Of a DNA stretch of 11,329 nt, positions 1 to 7,099 are shown piece by piece. Where the stretch lies: contig CATOOY010000037.1 in assembly GCA_951801995.1 (NCBI GenBank), positions 1-11,329 of the forward strand, given 5' to 3'. Under the pieces are notes generated by a model, which worked only from the letters and a program-made list of their open reading frames with translations, ran no database searches and had not been told where the DNA came from. A program made the position numbers and the translations under genes. Source of the DNA: an uncultured Erysipelotrichaceae bacterium (GTDB lineage: Bacteria > Bacillota_I > Bacilli_A > RF39 > UBA660). The first letter of the stretch is position 1. Each line of letters opens with the position of its first letter.

Positions 1-696
1 ATATCTAGGTTTTCCTTTTTCTAAATCTTTTATATGTATGTCAAAATAATAACGTTTTTTATTACTAAGATTTAAAACACTTAATTTATATTCTTTATGA
101 TAAAATACATCTTTTATATAATCTTTTTCTGTTGCTGTTATTTTCATTTTTGTTTTTTCTTTCTCTTTTTCTTCTGTATAAATATACATTCTAAAATTTT
201 CTGTTGGTTCATAATTTAAAAATTGTATTTTTAAAATACTATCTTTTTTAAGATAGGCATTTCCATCTTTTACTTCTTCTTCAAATGATTCTGAACAATT
301 TTCGCATGTTAGTTTATATGGTACTTCTATATTTTCTTTATCATATATTACTATTTCTTTTATATTTAATTTACTTCCATCAAAAATAAAGTTATGTAGA
401 AATAAATAATGAATAGGGTACATATCTTGGTATATATATATTTCTCTTTTTTCTATTTCTCTTCCTTCTTTATTTTCTGGTTTAACATTTATCCAATTTG
501 TAAAATCTGTTTTATAAAATGTATTTTTATCTAATATTGGATATAATTTTTCATTTTCATTTAATTTATAGTATTTACTTTCTTCTTCTATTTTGTACCA
601 TAAGGATTGTTTATTTCTATTTTGTATACAAAGATCTGTTGCATTTACTGTTTCTATAAGATATAAAAACAAAATCATTATAAATATTTTTTTCAT
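1..696 (-). CDS. Secreted or surface protein of unknown function, 3' part missing
   Basis: The frame is open from the ATG at 696 to the window edge, giving 232 codons without a stop, so the C-terminus lies outside. The protein begins with MKK, then a hydrophobic stretch at about residues 4-15 and a possible type I signal peptidase site near residues 18-20 (VNA), which suggests export. A start here is supported by GAGGAGG five bases upstream. The mature part is rich in Lys, Glu, Tyr and Ile, with no Walker, HExxH or other catalytic motif that I can see. It has three cysteines: C23 just after the signal peptide and a CxxC at 131-134. Residues 160-185 are very charged. I do not recognise the family. 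The body looks like a beta-rich extracellular domain, but that is only an impression. It lies downstream of the phosphoesterase-nucleotidyltransferase gene, on the same strand, and a putative terminator separates them. Confidence 0.7.
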   Translation of the reverse strand, partial: MKKIFIMILFLYLIETVNATDLCIQNRNKQSLWYKIEEESKYYKLNENEKLYPILDKNTFYKTDFTNWINVKPENKEGREIEKREIYIYQDMYPIHYLFLHNFIFDGSKLNIKEIVIYDKENIEVPYKLTCENCSESFEEEVKDGNAYLKKDSILKIQFLNYEPTENFRMYIYTEEKEKEKTKMKITATEKDYIKDVFYHKEYKLSVLNLSNKKRYYFDIHIKDLEKGKPRY

Positions 697-700
697 ATGA

Positions 701-730
701 CCTCCTCACTCATATATAATTTAAGGAGGC
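701..730 (-). promoter_or_regulatory. Hairpin that can cover the ribosome binding site of the secreted-protein gene
   Basis: On the minus strand the Shine-Dalgarno sequence GAGGAGG (701-707) is preceded by CCTCCTT (723-729). The two can pair over seven positions, six Watson-Crick and one G-U, with a 15-base loop, and a further G-U (700/730) can extend the stem. A competing 5-bp stem, AAGGA (738-742) with TCCTT (723-727), uses the same upstream strand and would free the ribosome binding site. Translation control is inference. I found no convincing promoter for this gene in 697-809. Confidence 0.4.
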
Positions 731-771
731 ATCTTTTTCCTTTTTTTAAGAAATATTATGAATAAAGGATT

Positions 772-795
772 AAAAAAACTATAAAAATTTATAGT
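772..795 (-). terminator. AT-rich hairpin and U-tract after the phosphoesterase-nucleotidyltransferase gene
   Basis: Fifteen bases past the stop at 810, the minus strand carries ACTATAA and TTATAGT arms (7 bp, 4-base loop), followed directly by a run of T (plus-strand A run at 772-777). The stem has only one G-C pair, so it is weak as an intrinsic terminator, but position and T-run fit. Confidence 0.5.
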
Positions 796-809
796 CTATA
801 TAAAAATAT

Positions 810-2348
810 TTATTTAAGTTTTTTTACTATTTGTTTGCTTGTTTTGAATGTTTCCTCCGTTGGGGTAGAAATAATTTCTTTATAGACAGATGGAAATGGA
901 GAATCATAGGATATAAGTATGTCATGAAATGGATATTTTAACTTATTTAAATCAGTAAGTAAAGAGTTTAAACTTTTACTCTGTAAATAGGATATTTCAT
1001 CTAAGCGATTTAGACTGTATAACAAAGAAATATTTCTTAAAAGGAATCGAGTAAATGTGTTAGAAAAATTTTCTATATTTTTATTTTTAAAGGCATGTAA
1101 ATATACATACTCTAACTTTCTTAAAATTATTTTCTTTTTATCTTCATGACCTTTTTGAAAAAGAAGTTGTAAAAGTAAATTAGCAATATCCCCTTCTGGT
1201 TTTAAAAACTGTGTCTGAAAATGAGGAAATTCATATTCTGATGGTAATGTGGATTTATTTCTAATAAGAAGCTTTTCTATGAGGCTTATTCCTTCTAAAG
1301 ATAAAAAATCTTCCTTTTTATAACAATCTATAGGTATCATATTTGCATCAAAATAGCACGAAGTAAAATATGGTTTTTTACTTGTATAAAGTGCTTCAAA
1401 TATGCAAAGAGAAGAATATCTTTTTTCAAATCGTAAGTTTATTTCACTAATATTTTTTAAAAGTTCATAAGAGGAATCAGCCATTTCCTTTAAAAGAGAA
1501 ATATTTTTTCTTTTACTCATACTAGGATTATATAGAAGAGAAATATCTAGATCAGAAAAATTAGATAAATAATCATATTTTTTAAATAATCCAAAAGACC
1601 CTTGTACAAAGTATTTATCATAATAGAAAAAATTATGTTGTAACAACATAGAATAAATATAATCACTTAATAAGATACTTGGTTCTATATGATGTTTGTC
1701 TTTTAGAATGCTTAAAGTTTTATTAAAGTGGGTAGAAGAAATAAATGAAGGATCTTTACTTTCTTCTTTTGAATTTTCTGTTTGTCCTATCAAAAGGGGA
1801 TTATAGTCTAACATTTCACAAGTAACGTTCTTATGCGCCAATGAAATAAAATCTGATGTATGAATATGCCCATGGTAATTTATAGAATGTGATTCTTTTT
1901 TAAATTCATTTAAAATGAGTGAAAATGATAAATCCATATTTTCTAAATCTATTAATGGTTCATGGGAAAGATAATTATCCATTATCTTAATAGGGGTAGT
2001 AAATACCCCTTCTAGTCCTAAATTAGGATAATTTTTTATAATACTTTTTGGATCATGATTTCCTAATATTAAATATTTGTGACCATTCATTCTTTCCATC
2101 ATTTCTTTTATACCACTATTTTTAAAACAAAAATCTCCAAGAAAAATGACGATATCTTCCTTTGAAACTGTTTCATTGTGTTTTCTTACAATATATTCAT
2201 TCATATTTAAAATATCAGAAAAATTACTTCTAGTATAGTGAAGAATATTATGATGATAGTAATGATGGTCTCCTATTACATATATATTTCTATTTGGATA
2301 TTTTTGACATAACATTTTATAAATATCTTTGCAAAATGTATTCATCAT
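810..2348 (-). CDS. Two-domain protein: calcineurin-like metallophosphoesterase plus AbiEii-like nucleotidyltransferase
   Basis: The 512-residue protein has two enzyme domains. Residues about 22-190 form a calcineurin-like phosphoesterase of COG4186 type: GDHH (D27, H29), GDF (D72), GNHD (N97, H98), SHEP (H129) and GHIH (H161, H163). All expected metal ligands are present, and the domain ends with NVTCEMLDYNP as that family does. Residues about 205-365 look like a Pol-beta-fold nucleotidyltransferase: QGSFG (249-253), then SDLDI (265-269) with D266 and D268 as the metal-binding pair, and possibly D334 as third carboxylate. The later SLIEKLLIRN (355-364) resembles the helix after the core in AbiEii/MenT proteins. 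Residues 365-512 are mostly helical with no motif I know. AAGGAGGG lies upstream of two adjacent ATGs, and either could start. It is a single-gene unit with its own promoter. The substrate is unknown; RNA or nucleotide end processing is a guess. Confidence 0.8.
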   Translation of the reverse strand: MMNTFCKDIYKMLCQKYPNRNIYVIGDHHYYHHNILHYTRSNFSDILNMNEYIVRKHNETVSKEDIVIFLGDFCFKNSGIKEMMERMNGHKYLILGNHDPKSIIKNYPNLGLEGVFTTPIKIMDNYLSHEPLIDLENMDLSFSLILNEFKKESHSINYHGHIHTSDFISLAHKNVTCEMLDYNPLLIGQTENSKEESKDPSFISSTHFNKTLSILKDKHHIEPSILLSDYIYSMLLQHNFFYYDKYFVQGSFGLFKKYDYLSNFSDLDISLLYNPSMSKRKNISLLKEMADSSYELLKNISEINLRFEKRYSSLCIFEALYTSKKPYFTSCYFDANMIPIDCYKKEDFLSLEGISLIEKLLIRNKSTLPSEYEFPHFQTQFLKPEGDIANLLLQLLFQKGHEDKKKIILRKLEYVYLHAFKNKNIENFSNTFTRFLLRNISLLYSLNRLDEISYLQSKSLNSLLTDLNKLKYPFHDILISYDSPFPSVYKEIISTPTEETFKTSKQIVKKLK

Positions 2349-2375
2349 AAAATCCCTCCTTATTTGATACAGCGT

Positions 2376-2405
2376 ATCTTATCATAATCATAAAAAACTT
2401 GTCAA
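2376..2405 (-). promoter_or_regulatory. Promoter of the phosphoesterase-nucleotidyltransferase gene
   Basis: On the minus strand a perfect TTGACA (2400-2405) is followed after 18 bases by TAAGAT (2376-2381), a 4/6 match to TATAAT. The start codon is at 2348, which leaves a leader of about 20 bases containing AAGGAGGG at 2354-2361. The -35 box lies immediately beside the terminator of the upstream unit. Confidence 0.7.
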
Positions 2406-2406
2406 C

Positions 2407-2439
2407 AAAAAATAAAGTTTAAAATAAACTCTATTTTTT
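2407..2439 (-). terminator. Terminator of the HD-mnmE-ZIP unit
   Basis: Two 14-base arms (2407-2420 and 2426-2439) pair around a 5-base loop, with only one G-U and no mismatch. The outer six pairs are all A-T, so either strand reads out with a run of U after the GC-containing core. It begins 22 bases past the ZIP stop codon. It could stop transcription in both directions. Confidence 0.75.
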
Positions 2440-2461
2440 ACTAAATCTTATAAAATATATT

Positions 2462-3274
2462 TTATCCTAGTGCAACATCTAATATCATCATGACTGAAAA
2501 GCCAATCAGGGTAAATAATGCCATTAAATCTTTACTTTTATTTGTTTGACTTTCTGGTATTAATTCTTCTACTACTACGTAAATCATAGCTCCTGCTGCA
2601 AAACAAAGTAAAAAGGGAAGGAGATATTGTATTTTTATAACAAGAAGTGCTCCAATTACACCTGCAATTGGTTCTACTATTCCACTTGCTTGCCCATATA
2701 AAAATGCCTTTGTTCTTGAATATCCTTCTCTTCTAAGTGGCAGACTTACTGCACTTCCTTCAGGGAAATTTTGAAGTCCAATTCCAAGTGCTAGAACAAG
2801 TGCAGAACCAATGGTGGCTCCTTCTAATCCATATGCAATAGAACCAAAAGCAACTCCTACTGCAAGCCCTTCTGGTATGTTATGAAGTGTAATAGAAAAA
2901 ATTAACATTAAACATCTTTTGAAACTTGTTTCTTTTGATTCACTTCTTTTTTTAGGATGTTTTTTATTATAATATTTGTATATTCTATCCCCTAAATATA
3001 AAATAAGTCCACCTGTGAAGAATCCTAAAAAGGCTGTGAGCCATGGATTTATTTTTAATCCTTCTGCCATTTCTATTCCTGGAGATAATAAAGACCAAAA
3101 AGATGCTGCTATCATAACGCCTGCTGCAAAACCTAACATTCCATCCATAACGGTTTTATTTATTTTTTTAAAGAAAAAAACAACACCTGCTCCCATTGCA
3201 GTTATAAACCATGTAAACATAGTTGCTAAAAATGCACATAATATGGGGGATGTGTTATTTATTATTTCATTCAT
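2462..3274 (-). CDS. ZIP-family divalent metal transporter (ZupT/GufA type)
   Basis: This 270-residue membrane protein has about eight predicted transmembrane segments. The ZIP metal-site motifs are both intact: HNIPEG in TM4 (H131, N132, P134, E135) and QNFPEG in TM5 (N169, P171, E172), followed by SAVSLPL. A third conserved acidic stretch, EELIPES, is at 236-242. The basic loop at about 104-120 between TM3 and TM4 replaces the histidine-rich loop of many ZIPs. The family imports zinc, iron or manganese down a gradient; which metal cannot be told from sequence. The start is at 3274, with AAAGGAG seven bases upstream. It follows mnmE after 20 bases and ends its transcription unit. Its place next to mnmE is not the usual gene order, where mnmG would be expected. 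Confidence 0.9.
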   Translation of the reverse strand: MNEIINNTSPILCAFLATMFTWFITAMGAGVVFFFKKINKTVMDGMLGFAAGVMIAASFWSLLSPGIEMAEGLKINPWLTAFLGFFTGGLILYLGDRIYKYYNKKHPKKRSESKETSFKRCLMLIFSITLHNIPEGLAVGVAFGSIAYGLEGATIGSALVLALGIGLQNFPEGSAVSLPLRREGYSRTKAFLYGQASGIVEPIAGVIGALLVIKIQYLLPFLLCFAAGAMIYVVVEELIPESQTNKSKDLMALFTLIGFSVMMILDVALG

Positions 3275-3294
3275 AGATCTACTCCTTTTTCATT

Positions 3295-4650
3295 TTATTT
3301 TCCTAAACAAAATTGACTAAATAGTTGATCTAATAATTCTTCTTCGTATGTTTCTCCTATAATAAGTCCAAGTGTATTCCAAGCATTTCTTATATCTATT
3401 TCTACCATATCTATTTCCATTCCTTCATTTATTTGGTAAATGGCACTATTTATTTCTTCTAAAGCTTCTTTTAATAATGCTATACTTCTTGCACTTGTTA
3501 AATAACTTGGATTTTCTACTTCTATTTGTTCTAAATGATAAATTTCTTTTATTTTATTTTTTAACTCTTCTATTCCTTTATTTTCTTTTAAACTCATTTC
3601 AATGATATGATCTTTTGAAAAATGCTTTTCTTCTATTTTCTTTTCTAAATCCATTTTATTGATTAAAATAAGATAATTTTTCTTTTGAATTTTCTCAAAT
3701 AATTCTAATTCTTCTTTTGTTATTTTCTCATTATTATTTAAAACAAATAAAATAAAATCTGCTTTTTCTATATATTCTAGACTTTTTTTCACTCCAATGT
3801 TTTCTACTTTATCTTCTGTATTTCTTATTCCAGCTGTATCTATTATTTGAAATGGAATACCATCTATTGCAATACTACCTTCTACAATATCTCTTGTGGT
3901 TCCTGGAATATCTGTTACAATTGCTTTTTCTTCTTCTATTAGACTATTTAAAAGACTACTTTTTCCTACGTTTGGTTTTCCTATGATTGCTATTTTTATT
4001 CCTTTTTTTATTTCATTTATATTTTCACTATCTTTTAAAATAGTTACCATTTCTTCTTTTATATTCATTAAATTTGGTAAAATATCTTCATTTGTTAAAA
4101 CTTTGATATCATCATATTCTGGATAGTCTATATTCACTTCTATATTGGTTATTATTTTACTTATCTTTTCTCTTAAATTATGAATCATTTTTGATATTTT
4201 TCCACCTAATTGATTTATAGCTAATTTTTGCATTTTCTCTGTTTTGGCTTCTATGATATCCATGATACCTTCTGCTTCTACTAAATCAATTCGTCCATTT
4301 AGAAATGCTCTTTCAGTAAATTCTCCTGGATTTGCTAAACGGGCTCCTTTTAAAAGAACACTTTCTAATACTTTTTTTGTTGCGATAATTCCTCCATGGC
4401 AATTTATTTCTACTACATCTTCTGTTGTAAAACTTTTAGGTGATTTCATAACGGATACTAAAACTTCATCAACTATACTGTCACTATCCATTATATGCCC
4501 ATAGGAAATAGTGTGTGTAGGCACTTTTTCTAAATCTTTTCCTTTAAAAATTTTATTTACTATAGCAATAGAATCTTTTCCACTTACACGAATAATAGAA
4601 ATGGAGCCTATTCCTATAGATGTTGCGATAGCTGCTATTGTATCATTCAT
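3295..4650 (-). CDS. mnmE: tRNA uridine-5-carboxymethylaminomethyl modification GTPase MnmE
   Basis: MnmE works with MnmG to modify the wobble uridine (U34) of certain tRNAs, using GTP, tetrahydrofolate and FAD. The 451-residue length is normal. The N-terminal folate-binding domain opens with MNDTIAAIAT and holds FLNGRIDL (116-123). The inserted G domain has all motifs: GKPNVGKS (G1, 224-231), TTRD (G2, 251-254), DTAG (G3, 271-274) and NKMD (G4, 331-334). The C-terminus is FCLGK, containing the cysteine of the family's C-[IL]-G-K end. The start codon shares the four bases ATGA with the stop of the upstream HD gene, so translation is probably coupled. In many bacteria mnmE follows jag and precedes mnmG; here an HD gene lies before it and a ZIP transporter after it, so MnmG must be encoded elsewhere if present. 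Confidence 0.97.
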   Translation of the reverse strand: MNDTIAAIATSIGIGSISIIRVSGKDSIAIVNKIFKGKDLEKVPTHTISYGHIMDSDSIVDEVLVSVMKSPKSFTTEDVVEINCHGGIIATKKVLESVLLKGARLANPGEFTERAFLNGRIDLVEAEGIMDIIEAKTEKMQKLAINQLGGKISKMIHNLREKISKIITNIEVNIDYPEYDDIKVLTNEDILPNLMNIKEEMVTILKDSENINEIKKGIKIAIIGKPNVGKSSLLNSLIEEEKAIVTDIPGTTRDIVEGSIAIDGIPFQIIDTAGIRNTEDKVENIGVKKSLEYIEKADFILFVLNNNEKITKEELELFEKIQKKNYLILINKMDLEKKIEEKHFSKDHIIEMSLKENKGIEELKNKIKEIYHLEQIEVENPSYLTSARSIALLKEALEEINSAIYQINEGMEIDMVEIDIRNAWNTLGLIIGETYEEELLDQLFSQFCLGK

Positions 4651-5147
4651 TTTTTCACCTTCTTTTTACCTCTTATTCCTATATATTTAGGTAGATCTTT
4701 AGGCTTTTTGAAAACAGATAAAGATGCAATTTTATCGGCTGTTGTTATTATCCAGGATTCTCTATATTTAGGAATTTTTAAAGTTAGAGGAAACATATGC
4801 TTTGTAATAATATCTTCTATTTTAGAATTCATGAGATGAGGAAAATAATATTTTGCATTTTGATAGGCTATTTTGGGATGCATAAAACCATGCATATCTC
4901 TTATTCTTTTTACTTTTGGTGCTGTTTGCCATGGTGTTGTATAAAAATCATGTAAAAGGGCTCCTATTGTTGCACTTTTTACATCTAATTTTAATTTTTT
5001 AGCCATTTTATAAGAAAGGTATGCTACTTTCATACTATGGTCATAGACTGTTTCTTCGCCATGATGTGGAAATTGTTTACGTTTTTGAAATTCTTCATGC
5101 TCTAATATTTCTTTTATAATTTCATAAAATTCTTCTTTATTTTCCAT
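4647..5147 (-). CDS. HD-domain hydrolase-like protein of unknown substrate
   Basis: The 166-residue protein is essentially a single HD domain. Putative metal ligands are H37 (YDHS), H66-D67 (LLHDF), H90 (HGFMHP), H117 (TKHMFP) and D138 (TADK), the order expected for the HD phosphohydrolase superfamily. The tail is very basic (GIRGKKKVKK). HD proteins cleave phosphate esters of nucleotides or nucleic acids; the substrate here cannot be assigned. The start is at 5147, preceded by GGAAGGA. The gene opens a unit with mnmE and the ZIP transporter, overlapping the mnmE start by four bases. It sits between jag and mnmE, where many Bacilli have nothing. The basic tail and the tRNA-related neighbours could suggest RNA or nucleotide metabolism, but that is inference. 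Confidence 0.85.
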   Translation of the reverse strand: MENKEEFYEIIKEILEHEEFQKRKQFPHHGEETVYDHSMKVAYLSYKMAKKLKLDVKSATIGALLHDFYTTPWQTAPKVKRIRDMHGFMHPKIAYQNAKYYFPHLMNSKIEDIITKHMFPLTLKIPKYRESWIITTADKIASLSVFKKPKDLPKYIGIRGKKKVKK

Positions 5148-5173
5148 ATATTTTCCTTCCTTTATCTTGCTTT

Positions 5174-5202
5174 ATCCTAGCATATTTACTAGAAAAAAAC
5201 AA
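5174..5202 (-). promoter_or_regulatory. Promoter of the HD-mnmE-ZIP unit
   Basis: On the minus strand TTGTTT (5197-5202) is followed after exactly 17 bases by TAGGAT (5174-5179), which is preceded by TGC, an extended -10. The -35 lies inside the 3' arm and U-tract of the jag terminator, so the end of one unit and the start of the next share bases. The leader to the HD start codon at 5147 is about 20 bases. Confidence 0.55.
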
Positions 5203-5218
5203 GATTTTAATCTTGTTT
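5193..5218 (-). terminator. Terminator of the rpmH-rnpA-yidC-jag unit
   Basis: Perfect 10-base arms, AAACAAGATT and AATCTTGTTT (5209-5218 and 5197-5206), flank a 2-base centre, or a 9-bp stem with a 4-base loop, and run into seven T on the minus strand. The jag stop codon TAA (5207-5209) falls at the loop, so a terminating ribosome would sit on the hairpin. Confidence 0.8.
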
Positions 5219-5818
5219 ATAAGAAATTACAATACATCTATTGGGTTCTTCTCCCTCACTTTTGGTTTCAAGCATTATATAATCATTAATTAAATTATGT
5301 ATAAATCTTCTCTCGTAAGAATTCATTGGATCTAATTTCACTTCTATTTTAGAATGTATTACTTCTCTTGCTATTTTCTTTATTGTATTTTCTAATATTT
5401 TTAATTTTTTTTCTTTATAATCTGATACATCTACATTTATTTTTATATTAAATCCCGTTTGTATATTTATATATTGACGTAAAAGGAGTTGAATTGCTTT
5501 TAAGGTTCTTCCATCTTTCCCAATTAAAATAGAATTATTATCTGAATCTAAAAATACTTTATAAATAGAATCTTCTTCCTCTATTGTACTTTTCATTTTT
5601 ATACCCATAAATTTTGATAATTCATTTATGTAATTATTTAGTTCATCTTTTATTTCTTGTTTTGTTATTACATATGCTTTATACTTTGTCTTCTTTAATA
5701 AGGAACCTTTCATTTCTTCTAATTTTAAAAATACTTCTTTTTCACTAGCTATGGCTTCTTCTAAAGCTTTTTGTTTTGCTAATTCTTCTGTTTTTCCTTC
5801 ACCTACATACATTTTCAT
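5207..5818 (-). CDS. jag: RNA-binding protein Jag/KhpB (Jag-N, KH, R3H domains)
   Basis: Jag, also called KhpB or EloR, is a cytoplasmic RNA-binding protein that in Gram-positive cocci partners KhpA and influences cell elongation and division. The 203 residues show three parts. Jag-N is at 1-50, with YVGEGKTEELAKQKAL. The KH domain is at about 80-150, with the GxxG loop GKDG at 100-103. The R3H domain is at the end, with R170-x-x-x-H174 in YERRFIH, followed by the typical SEGEEPNR. The start at 5818 has AGGAGG eight bases upstream, inside the end of yidC, and its ATG overlaps the yidC TGA by four bases. It is the last gene of the rpmH unit. The yidC-jag pairing is standard for Firmicutes origins. 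Confidence 0.95.
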   Translation of the reverse strand: MKMYVGEGKTEELAKQKALEEAIASEKEVFLKLEEMKGSLLKKTKYKAYVITKQEIKDELNNYINELSKFMGIKMKSTIEEEDSIYKVFLDSDNNSILIGKDGRTLKAIQLLLRQYINIQTGFNIKINVDVSDYKEKKLKILENTIKKIAREVIHSKIEVKLDPMNSYERRFIHNLINDYIMLETKSEGEEPNRCIVISYKQD

Positions 5819-6747
5819 GCTTTTTTCCTCCTTTTTACTAATAAGTTTTGAATAATTGTAAAAGTACTATTGGTAATCCAATATAAAGCAATTCCTGTAG
5901 AAATAGTGAAAGATGCTATTCCAATAAATACTACCATCATATTTGTCATCATTTTCATTTGATTTTCTTGTTCTTTGCTCATAGCTGCTGTTTTATTTAA
6001 TTTCATTGATAAATAAGTAGCTCCTATTACGAGTACTATTATAATTACATAAAGATAATTCCCCTTTGAAAAAGCTGTTAGTGGACTTTTTCCAAGTTCA
6101 AAACCTAATAGGTCCCCTTCAAAGATAACAGGAAGTCTATTTAATGCTTCATAAAATGCAAAGAAAAGTGGTACTTGTAGAAAGGAAAATAAGCATCCTG
6201 ATAAAGGACTAATGTTATATTTTTTATAAATTTCCATCATTTCTTGAGATTTTTGCATCATAACTGTTTGGTCATTTGTATTCTTATTTTTATATTTTTT
6301 CTCTAGTTTATCTAATTCTGGTTTAGCATTTTGCATATTTTCGGATTGCATTGCTGTTTTCTTTGTTATTGGATACATAATAAGACGAATTAAAAGTGTT
6401 ATGATGATAACAGCAAGTCCATAGTTTTTAACAAGTTCTCCAACTTTGATAATAAACCATGCAAGTGGTTTTACAAAAATTGTAGTCCATATTCCTTCAT
6501 AGCCCCCAGAACTTATTTTAAAATTTTCACATTTTGGTAATTTATTGATGTCCACTTTATTTTCTTTATATAATTTTATTGTTTCTTCATTTTTTTCTGG
6601 TCTACATAGAATATTTTCTGTTAAACTTTGTCCTGTTTCTTTAGTTTGTACAGGCTTTTTATTTTCATCTTTTAATATTTTTGTACAACCTGTTAAAGAA
6701 ATTACTAGAAATAGGATTATTCCTAATTTACATATCTTTTTTTTCAT
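5815..6747 (-). CDS. yidC: Membrane protein insertase YidC/Oxa1/SpoIIIJ, lipoprotein type
   Basis: YidC inserts and folds membrane proteins, alone or with SecYEG. The 310-residue protein starts with a lipoprotein signal peptide whose lipobox is LTGC (18-21), so C21 is the probable lipid-modified N-terminus, as in SpoIIIJ-type homologues. Five membrane segments fall at about 88-103, 108-126, 181-200, 231-250 and 271-300. R121 in LLIRLIMYP matches the conserved arginine of the hydrophilic groove. The C-terminus is short and basic (VKRRKKA). The extracellular stretch between lipid anchor and first core helix is longer than I would expect and has two cysteines, C48 and C73, that could form a disulphide. 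AGGAG lies six bases before the ATG, within the end of rnpA, which it overlaps by 20 bases. A loop of about 35 residues between the second and third segments is rich in Lys and Asn. Confidence 0.96.
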   Translation of the reverse strand: MKKKICKLGIILFLVISLTGCTKILKDENKKPVQTKETGQSLTENILCRPEKNEETIKLYKENKVDINKLPKCENFKISSGGYEGIWTTIFVKPLAWFIIKVGELVKNYGLAVIIITLLIRLIMYPITKKTAMQSENMQNAKPELDKLEKKYKNKNTNDQTVMMQKSQEMMEIYKKYNISPLSGCLFSFLQVPLFFAFYEALNRLPVIFEGDLLGFELGKSPLTAFSKGNYLYVIIIVLVIGATYLSMKLNKTAAMSKEQENQMKMMTNMMVVFIGIASFTISTGIALYWITNSTFTIIQNLLVKRRKKA

Positions 6748-7084
6748 TTTTTTCTCCTTTTATTATTTGTCCTTTTGAAAGTAAAGAAAATAAATCTTCA
6801 CGTTTTTCATTAAAAGAACGATTTAAAATACCTTTCCTCACTATTATAATACAATTCATATTATTTTGATAGCTCTTTTCATCTAAAATATTTTTTATCT
6901 GTCTTTTTATTTTATTTCTTGTGACAGCGTTTCCTATTTTTTTTGAAACAGATATACCAAAATGGTAAATAGGATCTTGACTGTTTTCTTTATAAATCAC
7001 ATATGAATTGTTTTTTTGATAACGGGCTGTATGAATAATTCTTTCAAAATCTTTGTTTTCCTTTAAGATATTTATTTTCTTCAT
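6728..7084 (-). CDS. rnpA: Ribonuclease P protein subunit
   Basis: RnpA is the protein cofactor of RNase P, which removes the 5' leader from precursor tRNA. The length of 118 residues is normal. The RNR signature is present as GNAVTRNKIKRQIKN (51-65), and the surrounding FGISVSKKIGNA and the later CIIIVRKGI also fit the family. The start at 7084 follows AGGAGGAG with a five-base gap. The C-terminal tail is charged (KGEKNEKKDM), and its coding sequence overlaps the start of yidC by 20 bases, so the yidC ribosome binding site lies inside rnpA. A hairpin with a U-tract precedes the gene, so it probably receives only part of the transcription from the rpmH promoter. The RNase P RNA gene is not in the window. 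Confidence 0.96.
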   Translation of the reverse strand: MKKINILKENKDFERIIHTARYQKNNSYVIYKENSQDPIYHFGISVSKKIGNAVTRNKIKRQIKNILDEKSYQNNMNCIIIVRKGILNRSFNEKREDLFSLLSKGQIIKGEKNEKKDM

Positions 7085-7099
7085 AAACTCCTCCTATAC

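Noticed and set aside
723..730. AAGGAGGC on the plus strand resembling a ribosome binding site
   Set aside because: No start codon with a usable frame follows on the plus strand. The sequence makes better sense as the complement of the minus-strand ribosome binding site.
2976..3320. 114-codon plus-strand open frame across the ZIP gene and the mnmE end
   Set aside because: It is the antisense of a clear ZIP transporter, has no ribosome binding site and has a composition of mirrored membrane codons.
3372..4504. Three plus-strand open frames inside mnmE
   Set aside because: They are antisense shadows of mnmE, rich in Phe and Leu because the minus strand is rich in Lys and Glu codons. None has a ribosome binding site.
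6545..6869. Two overlapping plus-strand open frames over yidC and rnpA
   Set aside because: Both are antisense to confident genes with full family motifs, and they overlap one another.
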